In this document: piece by piece, positions 55,899 through 64,000 of the stretch
How positions within the stretch are numbered: the stretch's first letter is position 1
Layout: each line of letters begins with the position of its first letter
Assembly (NCBI RefSeq): GCF_002960425.1
Contig: NZ_POIZ01000027.1
Span: 29,835 to 93,834 of the forward strand
Direction: 5' to 3'
DNA from: Streptococcus suis
Lineage (GTDB): Bacteria; Bacillota; Bacilli; Lactobacillales; Streptococcaceae
Length of the DNA stretch: 64,000 bases
Translations under genes and position numbers: made by a program
The notes under the pieces: generated by a model
Databases searched by the model: none
Told to the model about the DNA's origin: nothing
What the model saw: the letters and a program-made list of their open reading frames with translations, nothing else

Positions 55899-56705
55899 AT
55901 GCAACCAACTTACAATATTGATAATCCCAACCTTTCCTACGAAGCCAAGCAAGAACTCTGGGAAACAGGTTTTGGTCTTCAAAAAGTGGATGGGTTGACT
56001 CCGTCTGTTTATATGGAAGAGTTGGCTGATAGGCAGGCTCGTGGAGAGTATACCTATGAGCAGGTGTACGAGGAAATTACGAAATATCACCAGTCAACTG
56101 ATGCTAGTACGCAGGAGGCAGATATTGTATCTCTCCGAATTGTTGAAATGCTCTCTCAAAACGGTTTTAGCCTCCGACCAACTACCCTCTTACATATCCA
56201 CAAAGAGCTTTTTCAGGGTATTTTTGACAGCAGTATTCCAGTTGGTGAGTATCGAACGGTTAATATTACAAAAAATGAGCCAGTTTTAAAGGGGGATACT
56301 GTGATTTATTCAGATTTTCCATTGATCGCCGCCACTTTGGACTATGATTTCCAGCAAGAAAGAGATTTTTCTTATGTTGGATTAGATAAACAAGCCATTG
56401 TTGCCCATATCCAATCCTTTATTTCAGGTATTTGGCAAATCCATCCCTTCCGAGAAGGAAATACTCGAACAATCACTGTATTTCTCATCAAATACCTTCG
56501 CTCACTTGGATTCGACATTGACAAGGAGCCTTTCCAAAAACATGCCAAATATTTCCGAGATGCCCTTGTACTTGACAATGCGAAGCTATTCGATAAACGC
56601 TCAGACTTTTTGACAGCTTTCTTTGAAAATCTCCTCTTGAATGGGCAGAATGAGTTATCGAGTGAGAGGATGTATGAGGAGTTGGGGATTATTGAATATC
56701 AATAA
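55899..56705 (+). CDS. Fic family protein with an N-terminal VbhA-like antitoxin region
   Basis: 268 residues. The Fic active site is HPFREGNTRT (about 184-193; canonical HPFxxGNGR has Thr for the second Gly), with the flap and ATP-anchoring residues around. Most Fic proteins AMPylate a protein target. The N-terminus (about 20-60, GLTPSVYMEELADRQARGEY) resembles the VbhA antitoxin fold; the inhibitory [ST]xxxE[GN] is degenerate here (LQKVDG precedes LTPS). AGGAGG lies before the ATG, a TATAAT at about 55865. First gene of the accessory cluster. Confidence 0.85.
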   Translation: MQPTYNIDNPNLSYEAKQELWETGFGLQKVDGLTPSVYMEELADRQARGEYTYEQVYEEITKYHQSTDASTQEADIVSLRIVEMLSQNGFSLRPTTLLHIHKELFQGIFDSSIPVGEYRTVNITKNEPVLKGDTVIYSDFPLIAATLDYDFQQERDFSYVGLDKQAIVAHIQSFISGIWQIHPFREGNTRTITVFLIKYLRSLGFDIDKEPFQKHAKYFRDALVLDNAKLFDKRSDFLTAFFENLLLNGQNELSSERMYEELGIIEYQ

Positions 56706-56799
56706 AGACAGGATAGTTTTCAATCCGGAAATAGACCAGTGAATACTTGGGCTTTTGACTTTTCGTTGATAAGCTTGTTAGGTAATTTGGAGAAATCAT

Positions 56800-59505
56800 A
56801 TGTCCTATTATTATGAAAAATCAACGGGTAAGGTTGCAAAGCATCTTGCTCGTTTTCCCTATTATGCTACCGATAAGATTCTGAACTTATTGCAATTTCA
56901 AGATAGTAATCAGCAATTTCTGATAAGCGATAAGCATTTACACGATTACTTTGAAGAACAAAAACATCAACTAAGTACCGATGAAAAACTCGCCATTCTG
57001 CTCAATCTTTTTAAGGGGCGTTTGGATGTCTATGCGAAGTCCTATATTGATGAAAATGGGAAAATCAACTATTTTCCTTCTTACAACTATGGTTGGAAAA
57101 ACCTTCCTGTTGAAAAGAGAACCTGTCAACCCTTGACTAAACAGGTATTATTGGCTCACCTACGTGGCGAAATGAGTATTGGCATTTTTCCAATGAGCCT
57201 ATCAGACACGTGTTCTTTTTTGGTGATTGATTTTGATAAAAAGAATTGGAGAGAAGAGGTCTCCATTCTACGAGATACAGCAGAAAAATATGGTTTTGAG
57301 GGTCATATTGAAATCTCTCGTTCTGGCAATGGTGCTCACCTCTGGTTTTTCTTCGAGGAAGAAATTGCTTGTCAGCAGGCAAGAAATGTTGGGAAACGAT
57401 TGCTGGAATTGGCTATGCAGGAGTCAAAAGAGATTCGCTTTTCTTCATTTGACCGTATGTTTCCAAATCAAGATATTCTGCCCAAGGGAGGATTTGGCAA
57501 TCTTATCGCCCTGCCCTTACAAGGGGAAACTTTCAAGAAGGGAAGAACCGTTTTTGTTGATAAACATTTTCAGCCCTTTTCTGAACAATGGATCTATCTT
57601 CAACAGGTTCAAAAGATTGGACAGAAGAAAATTCTAGATTTCTTAGGGCAGGAGTTTTCGGATTCTGTAGATGATACAGTGTTAGATTGTAGCCTATCAA
57701 ATCTTATTCGAGTTGAGAAGAGGACAATTTCTTCAAAGACAAATTATTTATTGAGAAAGCTGGCATCTTTTCCTAATCCTGAATTTTATCTAAAACAAGC
57801 GACCAGACAACCAACCTATCAGACTCCAGAACGTATCTACTTATTTGAAGAAACGGATGAAGCCTTGCATCTTCCAAGAGGAATACTTGCTAGCTTACAA
57901 GAAATATTTGAAACAGTAACTGTTAGGGATAATCGCAACAGTTTATCTCCGATTCAGATTTCCTTCAAAGGGAGGTTGCGTTTTGAGCAGGAGCTTGCTT
58001 TGGCAGATTTATTCGCTAGTGAGAATGGTTTGCTATGTGCTGAAACAGGTTTTGGGAAGACAGTTCTGGGGGCAGCCTTGATTGCACAAAGGAAATGCCG
58101 AACGATTATCTTAGTCCACAATCGTCAACTGCTGGAGCAGTGGTTGGAAAGGTTGGGTGAATTTTTAGAGATTGAAGAGGAAGAAGCGGTTCGCTATACT
58201 CCTTCAGGGCGTATAAAAGTAATAGGGCATATTGGGCAATATGGTGCTTCTAAAAAATGGAGGAGCAAACTGGTGGATGTAGTTATGATTCAATCTCTCT
58301 TCCAATTGGACACTATTTCTGGCTTTTTGTCGGAATACGATATGATGATTGTGGATGAGTGCCATCATGTAACAGCCTTGCAGTTTGAAAAGGTAGTTGC
58401 TCAATTTGCTGGTCAATATCTATATGGTCTAACAGCAACGCCAGAGCGTAAAAATGGACATCAACCGATTGTCTTTCAACGGATTGGCCCAATTTTACAT
58501 ACTGCCCAATCAGGCCGATACGATTTTAAAAAGAGGTTGCTACTCCGTCTAACATCTTTTGGGAAATTGGACTTGGAACAGTCGAATAGTACGAACTTTT
58601 CAGCCCTTAATGATTGGCTTGCCAAAGATTTACATCGCAATACGTTGATCGTGCAAGATATTTTCAAACTATATCAAGAAAAACGAAACATCCTTGTCTT
58701 AGTCAATCGACGGGAACATATAGAACTATTGGAAAAGCTACTTATTGAAAAAGAAATGACCAATATTTTTTGTCTGAGTGGAGCGAGTAAAAGACGAGAT
58801 ACGAAAGAACTCCTGAAAAGAATCAGTGAGCTAGATGAGAATAGTCCCTTTGTCCTCATTTCAACAGGAAAGTATATTGGTGAGGGTTTTGATATGCCAA
58901 AGTTGGATACATTAATTTTGGCCGCTCCTTTGTCTTGGAAAAATAATCTTATACAGTATGCAGGGAGGCTTCATCGTCCCTATCAAGGCAAAACTGAGGT
59001 GAGAATAGTTGACTATCTTGATATACACGTTCCCTATCTTGAAAGAATGTACCAGAAACGTCAGATAGCCTATCGTAAAATGGCCTATCAGGTTGGAGAG
59101 AAAGAACAAACCCAAGTATTGTTCAGTGGTAGGGACTATGAAGAGAAATTTAGAGAGGATTTGCGGAATACACGTTCAATAGTCTATTTACAATTGCATT
59201 CCTTCACTTCTAATAAGCTTCAAGAGTTATTGGGGTTGTTACAAGGAAAACAAGTAGTTATTTATGTTTCCAAAAATCATAAGTTAAGTGAGTGGCTGAC
59301 GGGGGTAAACAGTGACAATGTGAAGGTGAAGCTTGTACCAGAAAGGATTGGTACGACCACAGTCATCTTAGATAGTAATCTCGTTTGGTATGGCAATTTT
59401 ACATATCATTCGGATGACCAAGCTAGTTTGCTAAGGTTGGAAAGTCAATCGATCGCAACTGAGTTGCTTGAAAAATTTGATGATTTAAATTTAAACATTA
59501 GATAA
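56800..59505 (+). CDS. TOTE-type primase-helicase (archaeo-eukaryotic primase plus superfamily 2 helicase)
   Basis: 901 residues. Residues about 100-290 form an archaeo-eukaryotic primase domain of the TOTE conflict-system type: VIDFDKKNW (metal-binding Asp-x-Asp) and ISRSGNGAHLWFFF. The helicase follows: AETGFGKTVLGAAL (about 412), VDECHH, GLTATPERKNG, NRREHIELLEKLL, YIGEGFDMPKLDTL and QYAGRLHR. The C-terminus (about 800-895, VILDSNLVWYGNF) looks like a phospholipase-D fold that has lost the HxK part. The exact function is unknown; such proteins occur in mobile or defence-like gene clusters. Confidence 0.85.
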   Translation: MSYYYEKSTGKVAKHLARFPYYATDKILNLLQFQDSNQQFLISDKHLHDYFEEQKHQLSTDEKLAILLNLFKGRLDVYAKSYIDENGKINYFPSYNYGWKNLPVEKRTCQPLTKQVLLAHLRGEMSIGIFPMSLSDTCSFLVIDFDKKNWREEVSILRDTAEKYGFEGHIEISRSGNGAHLWFFFEEEIACQQARNVGKRLLELAMQESKEIRFSSFDRMFPNQDILPKGGFGNLIALPLQGETFKKGRTVFVDKHFQPFSEQWIYLQQVQKIGQKKILDFLGQEFSDSVDDTVLDCSLSNLIRVEKRTISSKTNYLLRKLASFPNPEFYLKQATRQPTYQTPERIYLFEETDEALHLPRGILASLQEIFETVTVRDNRNSLSPIQISFKGRLRFEQELALADLFASENGLLCAETGFGKTVLGAALIAQRKCRTIILVHNRQLLEQWLERLGEFLEIEEEEAVRYTPSGRIKVIGHIGQYGASKKWRSKLVDVVMIQSLFQLDTISGFLSEYDMMIVDECHHVTALQFEKVVAQFAGQYLYGLTATPERKNGHQPIVFQRIGPILHTAQSGRYDFKKRLLLRLTSFGKLDLEQSNSTNFSALNDWLAKDLHRNTLIVQDIFKLYQEKRNILVLVNRREHIELLEKLLIEKEMTNIFCLSGASKRRDTKELLKRISELDENSPFVLISTGKYIGEGFDMPKLDTLILAAPLSWKNNLIQYAGRLHRPYQGKTEVRIVDYLDIHVPYLERMYQKRQIAYRKMAYQVGEKEQTQVLFSGRDYEEKFREDLRNTRSIVYLQLHSFTSNKLQELLGLLQGKQVVIYVSKNHKLSEWLTGVNSDNVKVKLVPERIGTTTVILDSNLVWYGNFTYHSDDQASLLRLESQSIATELLEKFDDLNLNIR

Positions 59506-59518
59506 TGAACAAAAAACC

Positions 59519-59545
59519 GAAAAATGTATTCAGATTTTTCTTTAA
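59519..59545 (+). terminator. Weak terminator after the primase-helicase
   Basis: GAAAAAT pairs with ATTTTTC around GTATTCAG, followed by TTTAAAA. Confidence 0.6.
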
Positions 59546-59620
59546 AAAATAGATCGTTTTTGTAGTGAAATTTAATGTTTTTTATAAAAATATGATAGAA
59601 TGATGTAAATGGAGGTGTTT

Positions 59621-60343
59621 ATGGAAAGAGAAATTTTTACACCGAATCAAAGCCAAGCTATTGTAGATGCTATATTAAAAGGATATAAGTCATATCTTGA
59701 TGAGCGAATTGAAAAGAGAAAATCAATGCATGTTTCTGCGGGTTATGCTTGGACTAAAGCGAACCATATCAATGATGCCCTTGCGGTTGCGGACTTAACC
59801 TTCATTGATACATTTGAGTTAAAACATGCCGGTCAATCTTGGGAATTTTTAGAATTTAACTCAGAAAATCAACTGTTAGGGCGTGTATGTTTTGTTTTGA
59901 AGGGGCTGACGCGCTTGCAACAGGTTTTTCCGACAGCAGTAAAAAGTGGAAAGGGCTATTTATTTGACTATGCTCAAATAAATACAGCTTACCTAGAAAA
60001 TCTTTCACGGCATACCGATGAAAGTACGCCTTTCCCAGTTCAGATGGAGCTGTTTGATGACAATTTATTTGAACTTTTGAATCGGTCTGAACAATCTATC
60101 AATAACTTTTTCTTTATCACATATCAGGCTGATGAATTACATCACTTGACGAATATTCAAGTCATCATGCCTGATTCAAGAAATGGAAAATTGATTGAAA
60201 TACAAGATCTATCAACATATATTTCTACAAGTAGTATCGATTTTAGCGATGAAAAATATCAAGAGTTACAAGGCTTATCAGAGATTGATGATGTAGCTGA
60301 TTTTGAGATTATCCCACGTCTCGCTTCAGAAAAAGAAGCTTAG
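59621..60343 (+). CDS. Hypothetical protein paired with an XRE/ImmA-like gene (possibly DUF5986)
   Basis: 240 residues. ATG 59621 follows GGAGGTG by four bases; an in-frame ATG at 59609 starts before that site and is less likely. The family label DUF5986 is from memory and uncertain. Residues 1-60 are helical (NQSQAIVDAILKGYKSYLDE), the rest alpha/beta (VFPTAVKSGKGYLFDYAQIN, HLTNIQVIMPDSRNGKLIEI). Eleven bases separate it from the metallopeptidase gene, so it is the first half of a two-gene unit; such partners are often toxin or antitoxin, but no toxic motif is seen. Confidence 0.7.
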   Translation: MEREIFTPNQSQAIVDAILKGYKSYLDERIEKRKSMHVSAGYAWTKANHINDALAVADLTFIDTFELKHAGQSWEFLEFNSENQLLGRVCFVLKGLTRLQQVFPTAVKSGKGYLFDYAQINTAYLENLSRHTDESTPFPVQMELFDDNLFELLNRSEQSINNFFFITYQADELHHLTNIQVIMPDSRNGKLIEIQDLSTYISTSSIDFSDEKYQELQGLSEIDDVADFEIIPRLASEKEA

Positions 60344-60355
60344 AAAGGCTTAGAA

Positions 60356-61513
60356 ATGTTTAATGGTTCAAGGCTAGAAGAATTACGACTTCTGAATGGT
60401 CTTACGCGTGCAGATTTGGCAAAGGAGCTAGGCGTAACTGAACAGGCCATTTGGCAATTTGAAACTGGAGTAACACTTCCAAAAATGAAAAATAAGATAG
60501 CAATGGCTGGATTTTTTCAAGTCGAAGTGGACTATTTTGATGGTTTTGAGGAAGTGTTCTCGTTTGCTCTTAGTCGCATTGCCTTTCGGAATGCAGACCT
60601 TGAGGCTAAGAAGACCATTCACATTCAAATGGTTTATTTGGAAAAAATGAACCAGATGATAGATTATCTGGAGGACTTTGTGTCTATTCCCAACCAGTCG
60701 ATCTATCGTTTGATTGATAGTGTCCAGAAAAAGCTTCGACACAATGAGTCGCTTGAGCATATTGCAGATTATGCTAGAGAGGTATTGGCAATAGCCGTTG
60801 ATAATGCCAATCTGCTTTACTGTTTGGAAAAATCAGGTATATATATTTCGGAGAGATTAATCAATGGGAATGCGGATGCCTATAGTGCCTGGTCACGTAA
60901 CGGTCGTCCGTTTATCGTTTTGGGGGTTGGAAAATCAGCGGTACGACGTAATTTTGATTTAGCACATGAACTAGGACACCTACTCTTGCACAACCAAGTA
61001 GATTTTGAGGAACTATCGAAAGAAGAATTAGAGGAAAAGGAGAAGGAAGCAAATCAATTTGCTTCGTATTTCTTATTATCTAGGAAACAATTTTTAATGG
61101 ATTTTGAGAACATTGTAGGTAAGCGTGTCAGCAATCCTGACCAATACATCTTGTTAAAAAAACGGTACAATGTTTCTATTCAAGCCTTAGAATATAGGGC
61201 GTATAAGCTTGGTATACTTACTCCGCAACAAAACTCCTATTTTTATCGTCAGATTTCTAAGAAGGGCTATAAAACTGTTGAGCCACTAGATTTAGAAATT
61301 CCCTTAAAAAAACCAAGTAAAATCAGAAGTATCTTAGATGTTATCCTTTCAAACAATCTTTTAACTCTGTCAGATATTGAACGAAACCAGAGGGTATCAA
61401 AGAATTTTATCAGCCAATTATTTGCATTTGATGTGCAATTTTTTGATAAGTATTTGCTGCCTTCAGATACATTTGATAATGTCATTCCTTTATTTTCTAG
61501 GAAGAGAGGATGA
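60356..61513 (+). CDS. XRE helix-turn-helix plus ImmA/IrrE-type metallopeptidase
   Basis: 385 residues. N-terminal XRE domain (about 5-60, LNGLTRADLAKELGVTEQAI) followed by a helical part and a COG2856/DUF955-type peptidase domain with HELGH (FDLAHELGHLLLHN, about 201-214) and a following Glu-rich segment that includes the third zinc ligand area (EKEKEANQFASYFLLS). Relatives cleave or bind phage-type repressors, or act as regulators of toxin-antitoxin units. AAAGG precedes the ATG, 12 bases after the previous stop. Confidence 0.88.
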   Translation: MFNGSRLEELRLLNGLTRADLAKELGVTEQAIWQFETGVTLPKMKNKIAMAGFFQVEVDYFDGFEEVFSFALSRIAFRNADLEAKKTIHIQMVYLEKMNQMIDYLEDFVSIPNQSIYRLIDSVQKKLRHNESLEHIADYAREVLAIAVDNANLLYCLEKSGIYISERLINGNADAYSAWSRNGRPFIVLGVGKSAVRRNFDLAHELGHLLLHNQVDFEELSKEELEEKEKEANQFASYFLLSRKQFLMDFENIVGKRVSNPDQYILLKKRYNVSIQALEYRAYKLGILTPQQNSYFYRQISKKGYKTVEPLDLEIPLKKPSKIRSILDVILSNNLLTLSDIERNQRVSKNFISQLFAFDVQFFDKYLLPSDTFDNVIPLFSRKRG

Positions 61514-61525
61514 TCTAGGAAAATA

Positions 61526-62584
61526 ATGAACAAATCTAATTCTTACCAAGTCCACCTCCCCTCTCTCCTCCCTTTCGGTTTCATATTTTCTGACAATCGT
61601 TACACCTACCGTGAGGTGTTCATGGAGGGGCAGTTTGAGGTGGTGGTGGAGGTTGATGAGGCTGGTCAGCTGTCGTCCTTTGTCTGGGATTGTGAGATGG
61701 AGGAGGTCTATACCGCCCATCTGGTAACTGCGCCAGCTGGGGCTTTTGTGGGGCAGGTGAGAGAAAGCTATCAGTCCATTTTGGCTCGGGTTGAGGAGGC
61801 TTGTTGTGTCGCTCTGCCATTTTCAAAAGACCAAAGCAACCGCATAGCCCAACTCATCAAGGAGAAGTGGGGTGACCTACCTGATTATCCTTTTGCCAAG
61901 TCGCCGACCTATGGGGCCTTTCGCCACCCTTCCAATAACAAGTGGTACGCTTTGGTCAGTCAGATTCCGAGAGATAAGTTGGACGGAAGTGGGTCGCAAG
62001 AGCTGGTGGAGATTATCAATCTCAAGGTTGACGGTCGGGAAATAGCAGAGCTGCTGAGCCAGTCGGGCATCTATCCTGCCTATCATATGTCAAAGAAGAC
62101 CTGGGTGTCGGTCTTGCTGGATGATACTGTGGAGGACCAGATGGTTTTTGCCCTCCTTGAGAAGAGTCGCTATCTGGTAGGACCAAAATCCTACAAGGCG
62201 GAGCAAGGGCCTGATTACTGGGTTATTCCAGCCAATCCCAAGGTCTATGATATTGATACCGAGTTTGCGGAAAATAAGGTAGTCTATTGGCCACAAAAAT
62301 CAACCATTCAAGCCGGGGACATCGTTGCCATATATGTGACGGCACCTGTACAGGCCATTCGGTATGTTTGTCGTGTCTTGGGGTCGAATCTAGAAAATCA
62401 TGGACAATCAGACATTCCGACAGAAAAGAAAGTCATGCAGGTGGAATTGCTCGCTCAGTTTTCCGATGATGTTTTGCCGAGAGCGCGCATGATGGACCTG
62501 GGTGTCAGGGCGGTACGTGGGCCAAGACGCTTAACTGAGGAGGTGATTCGCTACCTGACATCAAAAGTTAAGATTTTTTATTAA
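61526..62584 (+). CDS. MmcQ/YjbR domain fused to a C-terminal EVE/PUA-like domain
   Basis: 352 residues. After an N-terminal segment (1-110) comes a YjbR-like fold (about 110-230: SPTYGAFRHPSNNKWYALVS, then HMSKKTWVSVLLDD), then an EVE domain (about 230-350: DYWVIPANPKVYDIDTEF, QAGDIVAIYVTAPVQAIRYV). EVE domains recognise modified bases and are frequent beside restriction or defence genes. The ATG has AGGAAAA upstream, and follows the metallopeptidase stop by 12 bases, so the three genes 59621-62584 are one operon. Role unknown. Confidence 0.78.
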   Translation: MNKSNSYQVHLPSLLPFGFIFSDNRYTYREVFMEGQFEVVVEVDEAGQLSSFVWDCEMEEVYTAHLVTAPAGAFVGQVRESYQSILARVEEACCVALPFSKDQSNRIAQLIKEKWGDLPDYPFAKSPTYGAFRHPSNNKWYALVSQIPRDKLDGSGSQELVEIINLKVDGREIAELLSQSGIYPAYHMSKKTWVSVLLDDTVEDQMVFALLEKSRYLVGPKSYKAEQGPDYWVIPANPKVYDIDTEFAENKVVYWPQKSTIQAGDIVAIYVTAPVQAIRYVCRVLGSNLENHGQSDIPTEKKVMQVELLAQFSDDVLPRARMMDLGVRAVRGPRRLTEEVIRYLTSKVKIFY

Positions 62585-62666
62585 ATTATCAGAATTTTTA
62601 ATAAAAAGACTTTACAAGTAGGTAAAAAAGAGTATAATAGGGTGTATAAATTTAAGGAGGTAAGGT

Positions 62667-63659
62667 ATGAAGAAAAGCTTCATTCATCAGCAAGAGGAGA
62701 TTTCTTTCGTCAAAAATACATTCACTCAGTATTTGAAAGACAAGCTAGAAATCGTAGAAGTGCAAGGACCGATTTTGAGTCGTGTCGGGGATGGTATGCA
62801 GGATAATTTGTCCGGTGTGGAGAATGCGGTTACGGTTAATGTGAAGCTGATTCCAGATGCGACCTATGAAGTGGTTCACTCACTTGCTAAGTGGAAGCGC
62901 CATACCTTGGCTCGTTTCGGTTTTAATGAGGGAGAAGGGCTCTTTGTTCACATGAAGGCTCTTCGTCCAGATGAGGATTCCTTGGATCCCATTCACTCAG
63001 TTTACGTTGATCAGTGGGACTGGGAAAAGGTTATTCCTGATGGTCGTCGGAATTTAGCTTACTTGAAAGAGACAGTGGAGCAGATTTACAAGGCTATCCG
63101 TCTGACCGAATTGGCCGTTGAAGCTCGTTACGACATTGAGTCTGTTTTGCCTAAGAAAATCACCTTTATCCACACGGAGGATTTGGTCAAGAACTTCCCA
63201 GACTTGACACCAAAAGAGCGTGAGAACGTGGTTGCCAAAGAATACGGTGCAGTTTTCCTAATCGGTATCGGCGGTGAACTGGCAGATGGTAAACCACATG
63301 ATGGACGCGCCCCAGACTATGATGACTGGACAAGCCCATCAGAAGCAGGCTACAAAGGACTCAATGGCGACATCTTGGTTTGGAATGAAGCGCTTGGATC
63401 AGCCTTTGAGTTGTCCTCAATGGGGATTCGTGTGGATGAAGAAGCGCTGAAGCGCCAGGTTGCTATTACAGGTGACGAGGATCGTTTGGAATTTGATTGG
63501 CATCGTGCCCTTTTGAATGGGCTATTCCCACTTTCGATTGGTGGCGGTATCGGTCAATCCCGTTTGGCCATGTTCTTGCTTCGTAAGAAACATATCGGTG
63601 AAGTGCAGTCCAGTGTTTGGCCACAAGAAGTACGTGATAGTTTTGAAAATATTTTGTAA
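62667..63659 (+). CDS. asnA: Aspartate-ammonia ligase (asparagine synthetase A)
   Basis: Makes asparagine from aspartate and ammonia with ATP. 330 residues, the standard length, related to class II tRNA synthetases: [20 protein letters not shown] (about 34-53), [39 protein letters not shown] and a final [30 protein letters not shown] is eight bases from the ATG and a TATAAT lies at about 62634. A hairpin that may be its terminator follows. Confidence 0.97.
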   Translation: MKKSFIHQQEEISFVKNTFTQYLKDKLEIVEVQGPILSRVGDGMQDNLSGVENAVTVNVKLIPDATYEVVHSLAKWKRHTLARFGFNEGEGLFVHMKALRPDEDSLDPIHSVYVDQWDWEKVIPDGRRNLAYLKETVEQIYKAIRLTELAVEARYDIESVLPKKITFIHTEDLVKNFPDLTPKERENVVAKEYGAVFLIGIGGELADGKPHDGRAPDYDDWTSPSEAGYKGLNGDILVWNEALGSAFELSSMGIRVDEEALKRQVAITGDEDRLEFDWHRALLNGLFPLSIGGGIGQSRLAMFLLRKKHIGEVQSSVWPQEVRDSFENIL

Positions 63660-64000
63660 GAGAGAATAAAAGGTGAGTCTGTGCAAGATATTCATGATGG
63701 ATTCGCCTTCACCATTGAATAATGAAAACGAGCATATAGCCCTCACCAGGTGTATAACCTTAGTGGGGGCTTTGTGATTTACGAGCTAATGATGTTAGTA
63801 ATTGTAGGGAAAACTAATCCTTGGAAAGGTAACACTTTTCTGTACAAAATTTATAAAGTATTTTTGTTATACGATTGCTATTATAGACAATATGTAAAGA
63901 CCCCCAGTTGAGAATTCGTGGATTTACCTGTACACTAGAATAAAAAACAATCAACTTCTAGCAGGAATTACCACACTCAATTGGAGGTCTTATATGTTTC
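63660..64000 (+). other. asnA downstream region and start of a further gene
   Basis: 341 bases to the window edge. A 13-codon frame (GTG 63679-63720, with AAAGGTGAG upstream) is probably chance or a remnant. AGCCCTCAC pairs with GTGGGGGCT (63738-63771), a terminator-like stem with an inner AGGT/ACCT hairpin. A promoter TTGAGA-17-TACACT (63908-63936) and a GGAGG (63983-63987) six bases before ATG 63994 mark the start of an unidentified gene cut off after two codons. A 15-base inverted repeat (63898-63912, 63976-63990) surrounds them. Confidence 0.55.

Noticed and set aside
55722..62584. Integrative element or prophage in the valS-asnA interval
   Set aside because: No integrase, attachment-site duplication, tRNA gene or structural phage genes are visible; the cluster may still be accessory, but not by this evidence.
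63679..63720. 13-codon GTG frame behind asnA
   Set aside because: Although AAAGGTGAG precedes it, the frame is short, has no family and could be chance; kept only as part of the region description.

Overview
The window is a contiguous piece of a Streptococcus chromosome, most probably Streptococcus suis or a close relative. The pointers are the low-GC streptococcal codon usage, the gene pairs (pepP-efp-yqhY-nusB next to scrRBAK; hypothetical-murC-GNAT-mltG-greA; hprK-lgt-DUF948-YtxH; glmU-nudix-macP-pfs) and the BOX-like intergenic repeats. The species is inferred from this pattern and was not tested by a search. I saw no rRNA or tRNA gene, CRISPR array, prophage or complete insertion sequence.

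Layout. 1-6.7 kb: 3' part of uvrA, a DUF1266-like gene, pepP, efp, an Asp23-family gene and nusB. 6.9-12.5 kb: the sucrose regulon, with scrBR divergent from scrA, then scrK; two ScrR-type operators lie in the divergent promoter region. 12.6-25.1 kb: cell-wall and membrane housekeeping genes (murC, mltG, greA, yidC, acyP, an rRNA methyltransferase, an HD protein, a Bax-inhibitor protein, manA, hprK, lgt). 25.2-33.5 kb: an aminotransferase, a DUF2974 protein, a BceRS-BceAB-type envelope-stress module and a PadR/membrane-protein operon. 33.5-34.3 kb: a gene-poor stretch that holds an unlisted 30-codon Fst-type toxin gene with a convergent antisense RNA, that is, a chromosomal type I toxin-antitoxin (par-like) locus. 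34.3-43.3 kb: DUF2829, SDR, ASCH, glmU, nudix, macP, pfs, a secreted repeat protein whose promoter spacer is a T11 tract, rlmD, recX, a DUF402 protein and a DUF960 protein. 43.5-51.0 kb: two GntR regulators, a GH35 beta-galactosidase, a mannose-family PTS (IIB-IIC-IID-IIA) and galM, for import and hydrolysis of a beta-galactoside, probably a host-glycan disaccharide. 51.1-55.7 kb: DUF1912, an HhH protein, a T-box leader, a VOC protein, a P-loop kinase and valS. 55.9-62.6 kb: an accessory block with a Fic protein, a primase-helicase of the TOTE type, a two-gene unit ending in an XRE/ImmA-like metallopeptidase, and a YjbR-EVE fusion; it resembles a conflict/defence cluster. 62.7 kb onward: asnA, then the start of a further gene with a strong inverted repeat over its promoter and ribosome-binding site.

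Main points for follow-up: the Fst/RNA II locus with visible antisense complementarity and a sequestered Shine-Dalgarno; four BOX-like repeats whose terminal stems covary; the homopolymer-spaced promoter of the secreted protein; the valS-asnA accessory cluster; and a T-box leader separated from valS by two unrelated genes.
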